From the NCBI RefSeq assembly GCF_000744105.1, contig NZ_JQLH01000001.1, forward strand, positions 2,542,001 through 2,606,000: a stretch of DNA of 64,000 nucleotides. The letters run 5' to 3'. Source of the stretch: Maribacter forsetii DSM 18668. Its GTDB lineage: Bacteria; Bacteroidota; Bacteroidia; Flavobacteriales; Flavobacteriaceae. The position numbers and the translations under genes were made by a program. How positions within the stretch are numbered: position 1 is the stretch's first letter; each line of letters begins with the position of its first letter. The notes under the pieces are model-generated. The model was not told where the DNA came from. It did not search any database and saw only the letters and a list, made by a program, of their open reading frames with translations. Of the stretch, positions 16,878 through 25,638 are shown piece by piece.

Positions 16878-18086
16878 ATGGAAACATCAACAATACATAG
16901 AGATACTACGGTAGCCAAAAAGAAGAGTCTACCAGCAGCATTATGGGCATTAACCATAAGTGCATTTGCCATAGGAACAACGGAATTTGTAATTGTAGGT
17001 TTATTATCTACCGTTGCAAGTGACCTAGGTACATCATTAACATCAGCCGGATTATTAGTAAGTCTGTACGCCATTGGTGTTGCCATTGGTGCACCTATTT
17101 TAACTGCATTAACGGGTAAAATTCCAAGAAAACAATTACTAATGGGAATTATGTTACTATTTATAATTGGTAACGGTTTAGCAGCTATTTCACCAAGTTT
17201 TGAGTTGTTGCTATTATCTAGAGTTGTAACAGGTTTTGCACACGGTGTATTCTTTTCTATCGGGTCTACCATTGCAGCTAGTTTGGTTCCAAAAGATAAG
17301 CGGGCAACTGCCATTTCTATAATGTTTGCAGGTCTTACTGTGGCTATTGTAACTGGTGTTCCTTTAGGAACATATATAGGTCAGAATTTTGGATGGAGAG
17401 CTACTTTTATAGGTGTTGCCCTTTTAGGATTAGTAGGTGCAATAGCTAGTTTGGCTTTGGTTCCAAAAAACATAAAACAATCGGCTCCATTACGACTTAT
17501 AGACCAATTAAAGGTGATTAAGAATCCGTCTATTTTATTGGTATTAGCCATTACCGCATTTGGTTATGGTGGTACGTTTGTCACGTTTACCTACTTAACT
17601 CCGCTGTTAGAAGAAGTGACTGGTTTCTCTTCAAATATGACTAGCGTATTCCTTTTAATTTATGGTATTGCCATCGCAATTGGGAATATCATTGGTGGTA
17701 AAGTCTCTAACAACAAACCAGGAAAAGCCTTATTGGTAATGTTTGCTTTACAAGCCATAGTATTGTTTGTGTTATACTTCACCGCTTCTAGTCAGATTTT
17801 TGCTATAGTAACCTTGTTTTTTATGGGAATATTAGCCTTTTCAAACGTACCTGCATTACAATTATATGTTGTTAAAATGGCTGAAAAATACTTACCAGGA
17901 ACCGAAGATGTAGCATCAGCCTTAAACATTGCAGCTTTTAACGTTGGTATTGCTATTGGTGCTTATGTAGGCGGAATGGTTGTAGAATCTGAATTAGGTA
18001 TTGAAGCAACACCTTGGGTAGGTGGTATTCTAGTAATTGTGGGATTCTTGTTAACCTTAGTTTTATTCAAAAAAGAAAAAATATAA
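16878..18086 (+). CDS. MFS transporter (DHA1, sugar/nucleoside efflux type)
   Basis: The ATG at 16878 is used; the 13 in-frame codons before it lie in the tail of the cyclase region. The 402-residue protein has about 12 membrane helices. It carries the DHA1 signature GTTEFVIVGLL near the first helix and the loop 2-3 motif GKIPRKQLL. This resembles AraJ/PbuE-type efflux proteins that export sugars, purines or drugs. Located between the cyclase and aldo/keto reductase genes (3 bases from the latter), it probably exports a product or toxic substrate of the island. Confidence 0.9.
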   Translation: METSTIHRDTTVAKKKSLPAALWALTISAFAIGTTEFVIVGLLSTVASDLGTSLTSAGLLVSLYAIGVAIGAPILTALTGKIPRKQLLMGIMLLFIIGNGLAAISPSFELLLLSRVVTGFAHGVFFSIGSTIAASLVPKDKRATAISIMFAGLTVAIVTGVPLGTYIGQNFGWRATFIGVALLGLVGAIASLALVPKNIKQSAPLRLIDQLKVIKNPSILLVLAITAFGYGGTFVTFTYLTPLLEEVTGFSSNMTSVFLLIYGIAIAIGNIIGGKVSNNKPGKALLVMFALQAIVLFVLYFTASSQIFAIVTLFFMGILAFSNVPALQLYVVKMAEKYLPGTEDVASALNIAAFNVGIAIGAYVGGMVVESELGIEATPWVGGILVIVGFLLTLVLFKKEKI

Positions 18087-18089
18087 ATA

Positions 18090-19028
18090 ATGACTGCATT
18101 AAAATTTAGAAATAACGACGAAATGCCAATTTTAGGTTTAGGAACGTTTCGTTCTGAACCAAATGAAGTGTACAATGCTGTACTTTAGGCTATTAAAATA
18201 GGATACAGACATATAGACTGTGCTGCGGCATACGGTAACGAAAAAGAAGTTGGTAATGCCATTGCTGAAGCAATTAAACAAGGTTTGGTTACGCGTAACG
18301 ATTTATGGGTGACTTCCAAATTATGGAATGCTTCTCACGGAGAAGAAAATGTGATTCCTGCATTGAACCAGACTTTAGAAGATTTACAACTAGATTATCT
18401 AGACCTGTATCTTATCCACTGGCCAGTAGCTTTAAAAAAAGGAACAGAAATGCCAGAAAAAGCATCCGATTTTATTCCATTATCAGAGGTGCCTTTAACC
18501 AATACTTGGAAAGGGATGGAAGCCGCTTTAGAGCAAGGACTTGCAAAACATATTGGCGTGAGCAATTTCAATGAAAATCAGTTGAAAGAAATAATGGTGA
18601 CTGCAGTGCATCAACCAGAGATGAATCAGGTAGAAATACATCCGTTTTTACAGCAAGAAGCATTACAATCATTCTGCGTAAAAAATAATATTCTGCTAAC
18701 TGCATACGCACCTTTAGGCTCGCTTGTAGATGACAATAGCACGCTTCGTTTGTTAGAAAATGATACGATAAAAAACATTGCCAAAGCAAGATATATGTCA
18801 CCTGCACAAGTCGCATTGGCGTATACAATACAACGAGGCATTGCGGTAATTCCTAAATCTATAAATGAAGCGAGATTGCTTCAGAACCTAGAGACCTTAA
18901 ACCATACACTTACCGAAGAAGATATGGCGTTGTTGAAAGATTTAGACAAAGCACATCGCTTTATTGACGGTAAATTTTGGGAAGTTGACAACGGACCCTA
19001 CACGGCAGATAGTATCTGGAATGCTTAA
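18090..19028 (+). pseudogene. Aldo/keto reductase broken by in-frame TAG
   Basis: The frame begins ATG at 18090 (TALKFRNNDEMPILGLGTF), 3 bases after the MFS stop. TAG at 18186-18188 interrupts it at codon 33 in VYNAVL-(stop)-AIKIGYRHIDCAAAYGNE; the same frame then runs intact to 19028. A GAG-to-TAG change explains the stop. All four catalytic residues of the family lie after it (D and Y in HIDCAAAYGNE, K in WVTSKLW, H in LYLIHWPVA), and no good restart precedes D and Y, so translation from the TTG at 18285 would give an inactive protein. Readthrough or sequence error are alternatives. Confidence 0.82.
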
Positions 19029-19035
19029 TCACATT

Positions 19036-19069
19036 ATTCATCAGGTGTCTTAACGGATACCTGATGAAT
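19036..19069. terminator. Hairpin after aldo/keto reductase
   Basis: ATTCATCAGGT and ACCTGATGAAT form a perfect 11-base stem around a 12-base loop, 8 bases after the reductase stop. The run of T after the stem is weak, so it may be a transcription attenuator or mRNA-stabilising hairpin rather than a strong terminator before the next gene. Confidence 0.6.
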
Positions 19070-19084
19070 TTATAAACACACACT

Positions 19085-20056
19085 ATGAATCCATTTGATA
19101 AACTATACAAACCAGGTAAAATGACACTTGGTATAGAGTTTCCTTTAGATAACGATTGGTCAACCGAAGGAAATCGTAAACGCTTGGAAGATAACAGACC
19201 TTTCGGAGTTCCAGATATCTCCAATCACTTAGCATTAGCACAACAAATTGACGAAGCAGGCTTCGCAGCCTTATGGATGCGAGATGTTCCTGTGTACGAC
19301 CCTAACTTTGGCGATGGTGCACAATTATTCGATACGCTTCCATATTTGGGCTATTTAGCTGCTGCCACCAAAAACATTTTGTTGGGTACAGCTGCCATAG
19401 TATTGCCATTACAACAACCTATAAAATTAGCGAAAGCCGCTGCTACCATAGAAAATTTAAGTGATGGCAGACTTTTGTTAGGCTTAGGTTTGGGAGACAG
19501 ACCTGTGGAATTCCCAATGTATGGAATCGACTATAAAAAAAGACCTGAAATCTTTAGACAAAATCTTGATATCATTAAAGAAGCTTGGAAAACAAATAGT
19601 AATTTAAAATCTAAATACGATTTTTTAACCAGTGGTATTCAAGTCTATCCTAAACCAAAAAATGACATTCCGCTAGTAGTAGCTGGTCATTCTGGTCAAA
19701 GTATTAATTGGATTGCCAAAAATGCACAAGCTTGGTTTAATTACCCAAGACCTGTTGCCGAAACTTTGGAAAACAGAAAATACTGGTGTAATACTTTGTA
19801 TGATGAAGACCAAGCAGCAAAACCTTATATTTCGGCTATACATTTAAACCTATCAAAAGACGACAACGCGACTTTTAAACCACAACGATTTGGTGGTACG
19901 GTAGGCATCAACCATCTTACGGAATATTTAAAGTCCTATGAAGATGTAGGAGTCAACCATATGGCAATCAACCTAAGAAAGTCCGAAACTCCCGTAAGTG
20001 AGGCTATTGCAAAAATTGAGGAAGTGGTATTGCCGGAGTTTTTGAAGATCGAATAA
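19085..20056 (+). CDS. Luciferase-like flavin-dependent oxidoreductase
   Basis: A 323-residue TIM-barrel protein of the bacterial luciferase-like (LLM) class, TIGR03571 type. It reads FDKLYKPGKMTLGIEFPL at the start, then LWMRDVPVYDP, NILLGTAAIVLPLQQPIKLAKAAATI and LGLGLGDRPVEF. It should use a reduced flavin supplied by another enzyme. It is the last intact gene of the island. Its stop codon lies inside the start of the DUF6642 repeat, so its last codons (about PEFLKIE) are shared with, or created by, the recombination junction. Confidence 0.85.
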   Translation: MNPFDKLYKPGKMTLGIEFPLDNDWSTEGNRKRLEDNRPFGVPDISNHLALAQQIDEAGFAALWMRDVPVYDPNFGDGAQLFDTLPYLGYLAAATKNILLGTAAIVLPLQQPIKLAKAAATIENLSDGRLLLGLGLGDRPVEFPMYGIDYKKRPEIFRQNLDIIKEAWKTNSNLKSKYDFLTSGIQVYPKPKNDIPLVVAGHSGQSINWIAKNAQAWFNYPRPVAETLENRKYWCNTLYDEDQAAKPYISAIHLNLSKDDNATFKPQRFGGTVGINHLTEYLKSYEDVGVNHMAINLRKSETPVSEAIAKIEEVVLPEFLKIE

Positions 20057-20312
20057 AAGGCAAGACCCTACATTTCTCCAATGCAAAAATTCTTGACCTA
20101 GACGAATAAGAAGCCCAGTACTTTTTAGATACTACCAATACCAAAGCCGTCTCTGGGTACGGTAATGCGTATAACGGGGTAAGCAGCGCAAACTTAGATA
20201 AAGCTTTCTTTAACTTATTTCAAGAGGGTGATGATATGTTCGAGGTTGTAGAAGAGCTGCATCAAAGGCATTACAATGTTTGTAAACTTCTCGATTTTAG
20301 ATTGTATTACTA
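20035..20312 (+). pseudogene. Truncated second copy of DUF6642 gene
   Basis: This 278-base stretch aligns without gaps with bases 13077-13354, the last third of the DUF6642 gene, at roughly 85-90% identity by eye. It ends with the same CxxLDFRLYY C-terminus and stop. The frame has one premature stop, TAA at 20107-20109, where the full copy has GAA. No start or N-terminal part exists; similarity begins within the last codons of the luciferase-like gene. Like the full copy it reads HFSNAKIL, so the loss of the putative catalytic cysteine preceded duplication. Confidence 0.85.
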
Positions 20313-20712
20313 AATACAAATTCTTTTAAAGAATACATATTTTATTAAATGTTCAATGCCTCCTGACCTTGCAAATTATCCCGCAAGTGTTTCAATTCCA
20401 GAATAAAAATTATCGTACTATAATTTTGAAATTATATGGTTTAGACTTTGGTAATAACTTTAAGTATTGATTCAGAATCTAAATTTTTATAAAAATTCTT
20501 AAAACTTTATTGGAATATGCCTTATTAAAACCAAGTCAAAAATTATAATTTAAAGCACATATTATCAATGTTTTACGTAATAATATGCACATCTTTAGTA
20601 TAGATTTATTTTTAACCTAATTTCAAAAGTTTTGTAACACCATTGTTTTTTCATTGTCCAAGTTATAGATACAAATAATAATATGTTCAATTTATTTAAA
20701 AAAACAAAAATA
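20313..20712. other. Gene-free AT-rich stretch
   Basis: About 400 AT-rich bases between the DUF6642 fragment and the SDR gene. I see no reading frame, RNA gene or repeat of note. The last 80 bases presumably carry the SDR promoter, but no clean TTG-N19-TAnnTTTG pair was found. Confidence 0.5.
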
Positions 20713-21462
20713 ATGGGAAAGTTAGAAGGTAAAGTAGCTGTAATAACCGGTGGTGCAAGTGGTATTGGTTTGGCAACAGCTCAAGAGTTTATTAATAACG
20801 GCGCTAAAGTTGTTATCTTTAGTAGAGGTCAAGAAGCTTTAGACGCAGCAGTAAAACAATTAGGATCTAATAGTCACGCTGTAAAAGGTGACGTTACAAA
20901 CCATGCCGATTTAGAACGTTTGTTTTCAGAAACCAAATCTAAATTTGGTGGTGTAGATACGTTGTTTATCAATGTAGGTAAAGGAAAACTATCTCCTGTA
21001 GCTGATACAGATGAAGCATTCTTTGATGATATGATGGATGTAAACTTTAAAGGATCTTTCTTTACATTACAAAAAGGAATCCAATACTTAAATGATAAAG
21101 CATCTGTAGTTGTTACTACATCATATTTAAATGAAGTTGGTTTTGGCGGTAGTAGCTTATTAAGTGCAAGTAAAGCAGCTTTACGTTCTCTAGTTCGTGT
21201 TTCTTCTGCTGAACTTGCAGATAGAGGAATACGTGTAAATGCCGTAAGCCCTGGTCCAATCGGTACGCCTTTCTGGGGTAAAATTGGTTTACCTGAAGAT
21301 GTACTATCTGGAGCGGCTGAAGCAATTACTGCGCAAACAGCATTAAAGCGCTTTGGAAATCCTGATGAAGTAGCAAAAGCAGTATTGTTTTTAGCTTCTG
21401 ATGATTCTTCTTATATCATCGGTGAAGAAATTGCCGTACAAGGCGGAATTAACTCTATATAA
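20713..21462 (+). CDS. SDR-family oxidoreductase with altered active site
   Basis: The ATG at 20713 (MGKLEGKVAVITGG) is chosen over the one at 20683 because it matches the usual SDR N-terminus and is preceded by an A-rich stretch. The 249-residue protein has the classical cofactor motif TGGASGIG, an NVG (NAG-equivalent) segment and the PGPIGTPFWG region. The expected YxASK active-site motif reads LSASK, so the catalytic tyrosine appears to be leucine while lysine is retained. A different tyrosine (TTSYLNEVG) lies just upstream of it. It may be a non-canonical or inactive SDR. It is followed by a hairpin. Confidence 0.85.
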   Translation: MGKLEGKVAVITGGASGIGLATAQEFINNGAKVVIFSRGQEALDAAVKQLGSNSHAVKGDVTNHADLERLFSETKSKFGGVDTLFINVGKGKLSPVADTDEAFFDDMMDVNFKGSFFTLQKGIQYLNDKASVVVTTSYLNEVGFGGSSLLSASKAALRSLVRVSSAELADRGIRVNAVSPGPIGTPFWGKIGLPEDVLSGAAEAITAQTALKRFGNPDEVAKAVLFLASDDSSYIIGEEIAVQGGINSI

Positions 21463-21470
21463 TTATAATT

Positions 21471-21506
21471 AAAATCCTCATTTATAGTTCTATACATGAG
21501 GATTTT
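21471..21506 (+). terminator. Terminator hairpin after SDR gene
   Basis: AAAATCCTCAT and ATGAGGATTTT form an 11-base perfect stem around a 14-base loop, 8 bases after the SDR stop, ending in TTTT. The sigma-factor gene starts 12 bases later, so the hairpin also sits in its promoter or leader. Confidence 0.65.
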
Positions 21507-21518
21507 AAATTTTGTATT

Positions 21519-22391
21519 ATGACAAACTTTTTTCCAGATAACTATACGGATAGTAGTGACACAGAGTTAGTACAGCTATCAGTGGATGGTGACAAAAAAG
21601 CGCTTCAAACGCTTATTGTTCGTCACCAGCTTTTTGTTTACAATTTAGCTTTAAAAATGGTGGGCAATGTAGCTGACGCTGAAGATGTTACTCAAGAAGT
21701 TTTTATAAAAGTAATAACTGCTTTAGCCAAATTTAAGAGTGAGAGTAAATTTAGAACTTGGTTATATCGTATAACGGTAAACCATTTTTTAAATGATAAA
21801 AAGAAAAAGGGACAGTTGCGGGTCGTAAATTTCGAAAGCTATTTTAATGAAATCGATAATGTTCCTAGTTTTGAATTAAATGACCAAGAAGAAAAAGAGT
21901 TTAGAGATACTATAGAAGAAATCAGAATAAATTGTACAACAGGCATGTTACTTTGCTTGTCTAAAGAACAACGCATGATTTATATTTTAGGCGAAATGTT
22001 TGATATAGATCATAATCTTGGTGGAGAAATTTTAGGAATTACACCTGGTAATTTTAGAATCAAATTAATGCGCGCTCGCAAAGAGCTGTATAACTGGATG
22101 AATAAAAGATGTGGATTGGTAAATACAAACAACCCATGTAGATGTTCTAAAAAAACTAGAGGTTACATTACAGAAGGTAAGGTTGACCCTGCCAACCTAA
22201 AATTTAACACGAGATATACTTCAGAAATTAGCGAGCTTTCTAAGAATAAAGCCACTCAATTTACAAACACGGTAGATGAATTAAATAAAAAAGTGTTTCA
22301 AAGTCATCCTGCACAAACACCTATACAAGCATCAAAAATAGTTGATGAAATCTTGAATAACGATCTCATAAAATCAATTTTAGATTTATAA
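21519..22391 (+). CDS. ECF-type RNA polymerase sigma factor with C-terminal extension
   Basis: A 290-residue sigma-70-family protein. Region 2 is clear (VGNVADAEDVTQEVFIKVITAL, FRTWLYRITVNHFLND, residues about 45-90) and region 4 appears as LSKEQRMIYILGEMFDIDH followed by an HTH and KLMRARKELYNWM (about 145-195). A roughly 95-residue C-terminal part starts with CGLVNTNNPCRCSKKTRG, whose cysteines may bind metal or act in redox sensing. No anti-sigma gene is adjacent. Targets are unknown. Confidence 0.88.
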   Translation: MTNFFPDNYTDSSDTELVQLSVDGDKKALQTLIVRHQLFVYNLALKMVGNVADAEDVTQEVFIKVITALAKFKSESKFRTWLYRITVNHFLNDKKKKGQLRVVNFESYFNEIDNVPSFELNDQEEKEFRDTIEEIRINCTTGMLLCLSKEQRMIYILGEMFDIDHNLGGEILGITPGNFRIKLMRARKELYNWMNKRCGLVNTNNPCRCSKKTRGYITEGKVDPANLKFNTRYTSEISELSKNKATQFTNTVDELNKKVFQSHPAQTPIQASKIVDEILNNDLIKSILDL

Positions 22392-22409
22392 GAATAGTAA
22401 TAACTTTCG

Positions 22410-23387
22410 TTATTTAATAGTTTCTTTTTTTAAGAATTTCAGAATAAGCCTGGCAATGTCCCGTGTTTTTTCTTCAGCGGCAAAATGACCTGCATCCAAT
22501 AAATGTAATTCTGCATTTGGCAAATCTCTTAAATAGGCTTTTGCTCCGTTGGCATTGAATTTTAAATCTTTGGAACCCCAAACAATAAGTGTTTTAGGTT
22601 GTGTTTCTTTCAACATTTTTTGCCAACTAGGATAAGCCAATAGGTTATTGTAATAATCTTGAAATAATTGTACCTGTATATTTCTATCAGACGGTTTTTG
22701 TAAAAAAGCCAAATCATGGGTCCACGCATCGGGGCTTTGAATTTTGTAGTTAAGTGAATCAATATCAAATAAATATTGCTTGTTGATAGTCACCTCTCTA
22801 CTTGTTATGGAGTACAAAAAGTCAACCTGTCCTTGAGATGTATCTTGTTGTGCATTTTTAAAAAAATCTTGTCGCTTTGGTGTCAATCCATCTAAATAGG
22901 CATTAGCATTTTGAACAATTAAAGCGTTTATTCTTTTCGGGTTTTTCATCATCATTCGATACCCAACCGGAGCTCCAAAATCTTGCATATACATAATGTA
23001 ATTATCAATATTAAGTTTTGTTAATAATGCTTCGGTATAATCGGCAAGTAGGTCAAACGTATAGGTTGTAGTATCTGGATTTGGATGATCACTATATCCA
23101 GACCCCAAATTATCGGGTGCAATAATATGATAATGATTAGCCAACATCGGAATCAAATTTCTATAACTATGCGAGGAAGATGGATAACCATGTAATAAAA
23201 CGATAGTTGGTTTATTGGGGTCTCCAGCTTCTCTATAAAATAATTTTACATCGTTAACCTCTATATAATTATAGGTAGTAGGTGGGGGGAGGAAAAACGA
23301 TTCCTCTTCAGCAGTATGTGCTTTAGGGTTGCTACAACCTATTATCACTAAAAATACAGTGCCTAAAACAATATGGATATTTTTCAT
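22410..23387 (-). CDS. Alpha/beta hydrolase, lipoprotein, dehalogenase/epoxide-hydrolase-like
   Basis: A 325-residue protein with a lipobox (LVIIGC) at its N-terminus. HGYPSSSHSYRNL gives the oxyanion motif and YMQDFGAPVGYRM the nucleophile elbow; the nucleophile is aspartate (QDFG), as in haloalkane dehalogenases and epoxide hydrolases, not serine. The terminal DAGHFAAEE supplies the histidine. It converges tail to tail with the sigma-factor gene, 18 bases apart. The substrate is not predictable. Confidence 0.88.
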   Translation of the reverse strand: MKNIHIVLGTVFLVIIGCSNPKAHTAEEESFFLPPPTTYNYIEVNDVKLFYREAGDPNKPTIVLLHGYPSSSHSYRNLIPMLANHYHIIAPDNLGSGYSDHPNPDTTTYTFDLLADYTEALLTKLNIDNYIMYMQDFGAPVGYRMMMKNPKRINALIVQNANAYLDGLTPKRQDFFKNAQQDTSQGQVDFLYSITSREVTINKQYLFDIDSLNYKIQSPDAWTHDLAFLQKPSDRNIQVQLFQDYYNNLLAYPSWQKMLKETQPKTLIVWGSKDLKFNANGAKAYLRDLPNAELHLLDAGHFAAEEKTRDIARLILKFLKKETIK

Positions 23388-23448
23388 TTTTTTGTTACTT
23401 GTCTAAGCTCATAATAAGCTAGGTATTGAAAGCTATTCTATAAAAATA

Positions 23449-24378
23449 TTAATGGGCACTGGGTATATTAAACGGAGAAAAATCTAAAAATTCTGTATGC
23501 ACCACATGATGATTTATGGTTCTAATCCATTGTTTGGTTTCAAAGGTCCAAAATCTGCCCGTTTCACCAGAGGTATGAAAATCTTCATTAGAGTTTTGGT
23601 TAAATTGTAACTCAGCAGTTCCTGAGAGCTGTAATGTTTCTCCTTTTTTATAATCCACAAAAAGCAAAGCTGCTTTTGGATTTTCATAAATGTTACCTAA
23701 AGTGCTAAACATGCTATTCCCTAAATAGTCAGGTACACGTAAATGTCCATTTTCTTGAATTTCAATAAAGCCAGGGTTTCCGCCTCTATGTGATGATTCT
23801 ATATCCCCTTTTTTTGTTTGTGTAGCTATGAAAAAAGTGTGGGCATGACTTATCCATTCTTTCTCCAATTCACCTAAAATGGTTCCTTTTTCATAAGTGG
23901 AAACTTCAATTTTTGAATCCTTACGAATTTCAATGACTTCACGTTGTATGTGCTTGGGGCAACTAGGATAGCCCAATTTTATATCAAAAGAAAGTTGATT
24001 TCCTTCTTTGCGCGCCGTTCCCCAAGCCCTATATCGCGCTCTTCTTGCTGCTTCATGAAATAACAAACCAACAGTAGGCTTAGTTGCTATGTTTTTAAAA
24101 AAAATATCATCTAGATTACTAGTAACCTTAGATAGGTCTAATTTAATTTCTTGCTCAGAGGGTACCTGTATAAACCCTCTTTCACCAACCAATAAAGACA
24201 ACCAGATATGTCCATTGTAATCTTCACTACCAGGAAAAGCCAAAACTTGATGTTCAATAAACCCAATGGATCTTGGGTGCAGAGAATTCTTAACCATAGG
24301 AATTCTACTTTTAGCAATTTCTTCTTCACCTGCTATTTTTTGCACAGCTAATTGTCCCTCATGGAAAATAGTACTCAT
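23449..24378 (-). CDS. Pyridoxamine 5'-phosphate oxidase-family FMN-binding protein
   Basis: The ATG at 24378 (MSTIFHEGQLAVQ) is chosen because it matches the usual start of this family; an upstream in-frame extension lacks similarity. The 309-residue protein contains a split-barrel FMN-binding domain (GFIEHQVLAFPGSED, then WLSLLVGERGFIQ) and a second similar half (FFIATQTKKGDIESSHRGGNPGF). It is the long, general-stress type rather than PdxH. It lies 61 bases upstream of the alpha/beta hydrolase, same strand. Confidence 0.82.
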   Translation of the reverse strand: MSTIFHEGQLAVQKIAGEEEIAKSRIPMVKNSLHPRSIGFIEHQVLAFPGSEDYNGHIWLSLLVGERGFIQVPSEQEIKLDLSKVTSNLDDIFFKNIATKPTVGLLFHEAARRARYRAWGTARKEGNQLSFDIKLGYPSCPKHIQREVIEIRKDSKIEVSTYEKGTILGELEKEWISHAHTFFIATQTKKGDIESSHRGGNPGFIEIQENGHLRVPDYLGNSMFSTLGNIYENPKAALLFVDYKKGETLQLSGTAELQFNQNSNEDFHTSGETGRFWTFETKQWIRTINHHVVHTEFLDFSPFNIPSAH

Positions 24379-24598
24379 AGTTATATTCAATGTTTGCAAC
24401 GTCTTAATTAAAGGTAACCGCACTGCCTTCAGGAAAAAAGACATCATTTGTACCCTAAACAGTTCATAACTTAGGCTGCTTGTCCTTTAACTAGTTTTTG
24501 CCATTTTGGGTTTTGTTAAACGTTATTTTGATAGTCGTAAAACAAGGCTAAACTAACAGCTTGTATCAGTTTTATTTGATGTTTATGACCTTATCTAA

Positions 24599-24817
24599 AA
24601 TCAATTTCAAAAAGCAATAGAAGAGAGGCAAGTAAACAAAGCCCTGAGCCATTTTATTGAAGACTGAAATACCACCAACGGAACACTCAAAACAACCACA
24701 AACCAATATGCCACAAGCGAAGATCTAATAGGTTATTTTAAAGAAGTTATGCCAAATTCGCTACTGTATTCGCATACTGATTTATTTGAAAGTGTTGAGC
24801 CAGCGTCTGTAAAATAA
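24599..24817 (+). pseudogene. Remnant of an unidentified gene
   Basis: The frame ending in TAA at 24815-24817 reads coherent protein: FQKAIEERQVNKALSHFIED, then TGA at 24665-24667 (a likely former TGG), then NTTNGTLKTTTNQYATSEDL and on to ESVEPASVK. No start codon exists. It looks like the C-terminal 70 residues of a small helical or SnoaL-like protein, not identified. The rest of the 24379-25013 interval holds only upstream regulatory sequence. Confidence 0.4.
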
Positions 24818-24865
24818 TAACTTCATTTTAGAAATTTGCTTTAATGCTAGCATAAGAACAATTCA

Positions 24866-24950
24866 TCCCTATTATTTAACAGTTCAGTAATTCGTGTTTA
24901 ATATTTACCCAAAACTAATAGACATTTGCAGTATGAAACTCTATATCATT
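24866..24950 (+). promoter_or_regulatory. Repeated upstream module (copy 2)
   Basis: Shares ACAATTCATCCC, ACAGTTCAGTAATTC and a TTTAAT segment with 8248-8330 upstream of the serine hydrolase gene. Here it precedes the outer-membrane protein gene by about 65 bases. Both leaders also contain ATCATCAATCA. A common regulator of the two genes is plausible. Confidence 0.45.
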
Positions 24951-25013
24951 ATAGATATTCATTAAAAAAGAAATCATCAATCACATCAATCATTAATCAA
25001 AAAACGAACAATC

Positions 25014-25628
25014 ATGAAAAAAATTAAAATGTTATCAATCAAAAATCAAATCGTATCAAAAATAGCTTGTGTAGCCTTTGTATTAATAACTAGTATTACA
25101 TATGCGCAGAACACAAATACCGAAACAACACAAAGGGAGGGTTTTATCTTTGAATTTGCAGTAGGAGGAGGTATTATCAGTTTAGAAGATAGTGCCGGTT
25201 TACAAACTTTCGACAAATCTCAAGGAACTTTCGTATTTCCAGATTTAAAGTTTGGCTATATGTTAAATGAAAATCTTGCCATAACCGCCGCTATGCCAGG
25301 AAACATATATGAGTTTCAGGATAATGATAGGCATTTTGGAGCTTTTGTTCCATCGCTACAATATTGGGTGAAAGATCGTTGGTGGATACATGGAGGAATT
25401 GGTCTGGCAGTAGATTCGCCAGCACTATATGATATTGAAGATAATGTAAATGACGATTGGAACTTTGGTTGTGCTGTAATGGCAAGTACAGGTTACGAAA
25501 TTTACAAAAAGAAAAACTTTGCACTTAATCTGCAGTCTAAATTAGTTCTTGGTCGTGCATCTTTAAGTAGCGACGCACATAGAGACGCGGTACTCTTTAA
25601 TATAGGTGTAGGGTTTAGTTGGTTCTAA
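25014..25628 (+). CDS. Outer-membrane beta-barrel protein, unknown
   Basis: A 204-residue protein with a signal peptide cleaved near ITYAQ (about residue 32) and an alternating hydrophobic pattern ending in NIGVGFSWF, an aromatic C-terminus typical of outer-membrane barrels. It reads FEFAVGGGIISLEDS at the first strand and WWIHGGIGLAVDS later. About eight strands would fit. Function unknown. It may share a regulator with the gene at 8345. Confidence 0.75.
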   Translation: MKKIKMLSIKNQIVSKIACVAFVLITSITYAQNTNTETTQREGFIFEFAVGGGIISLEDSAGLQTFDKSQGTFVFPDLKFGYMLNENLAITAAMPGNIYEFQDNDRHFGAFVPSLQYWVKDRWWIHGGIGLAVDSPALYDIEDNVNDDWNFGCAVMASTGYEIYKKKNFALNLQSKLVLGRASLSSDAHRDAVLFNIGVGFSWF

Positions 25629-25638
25629 GTTGATTAAC

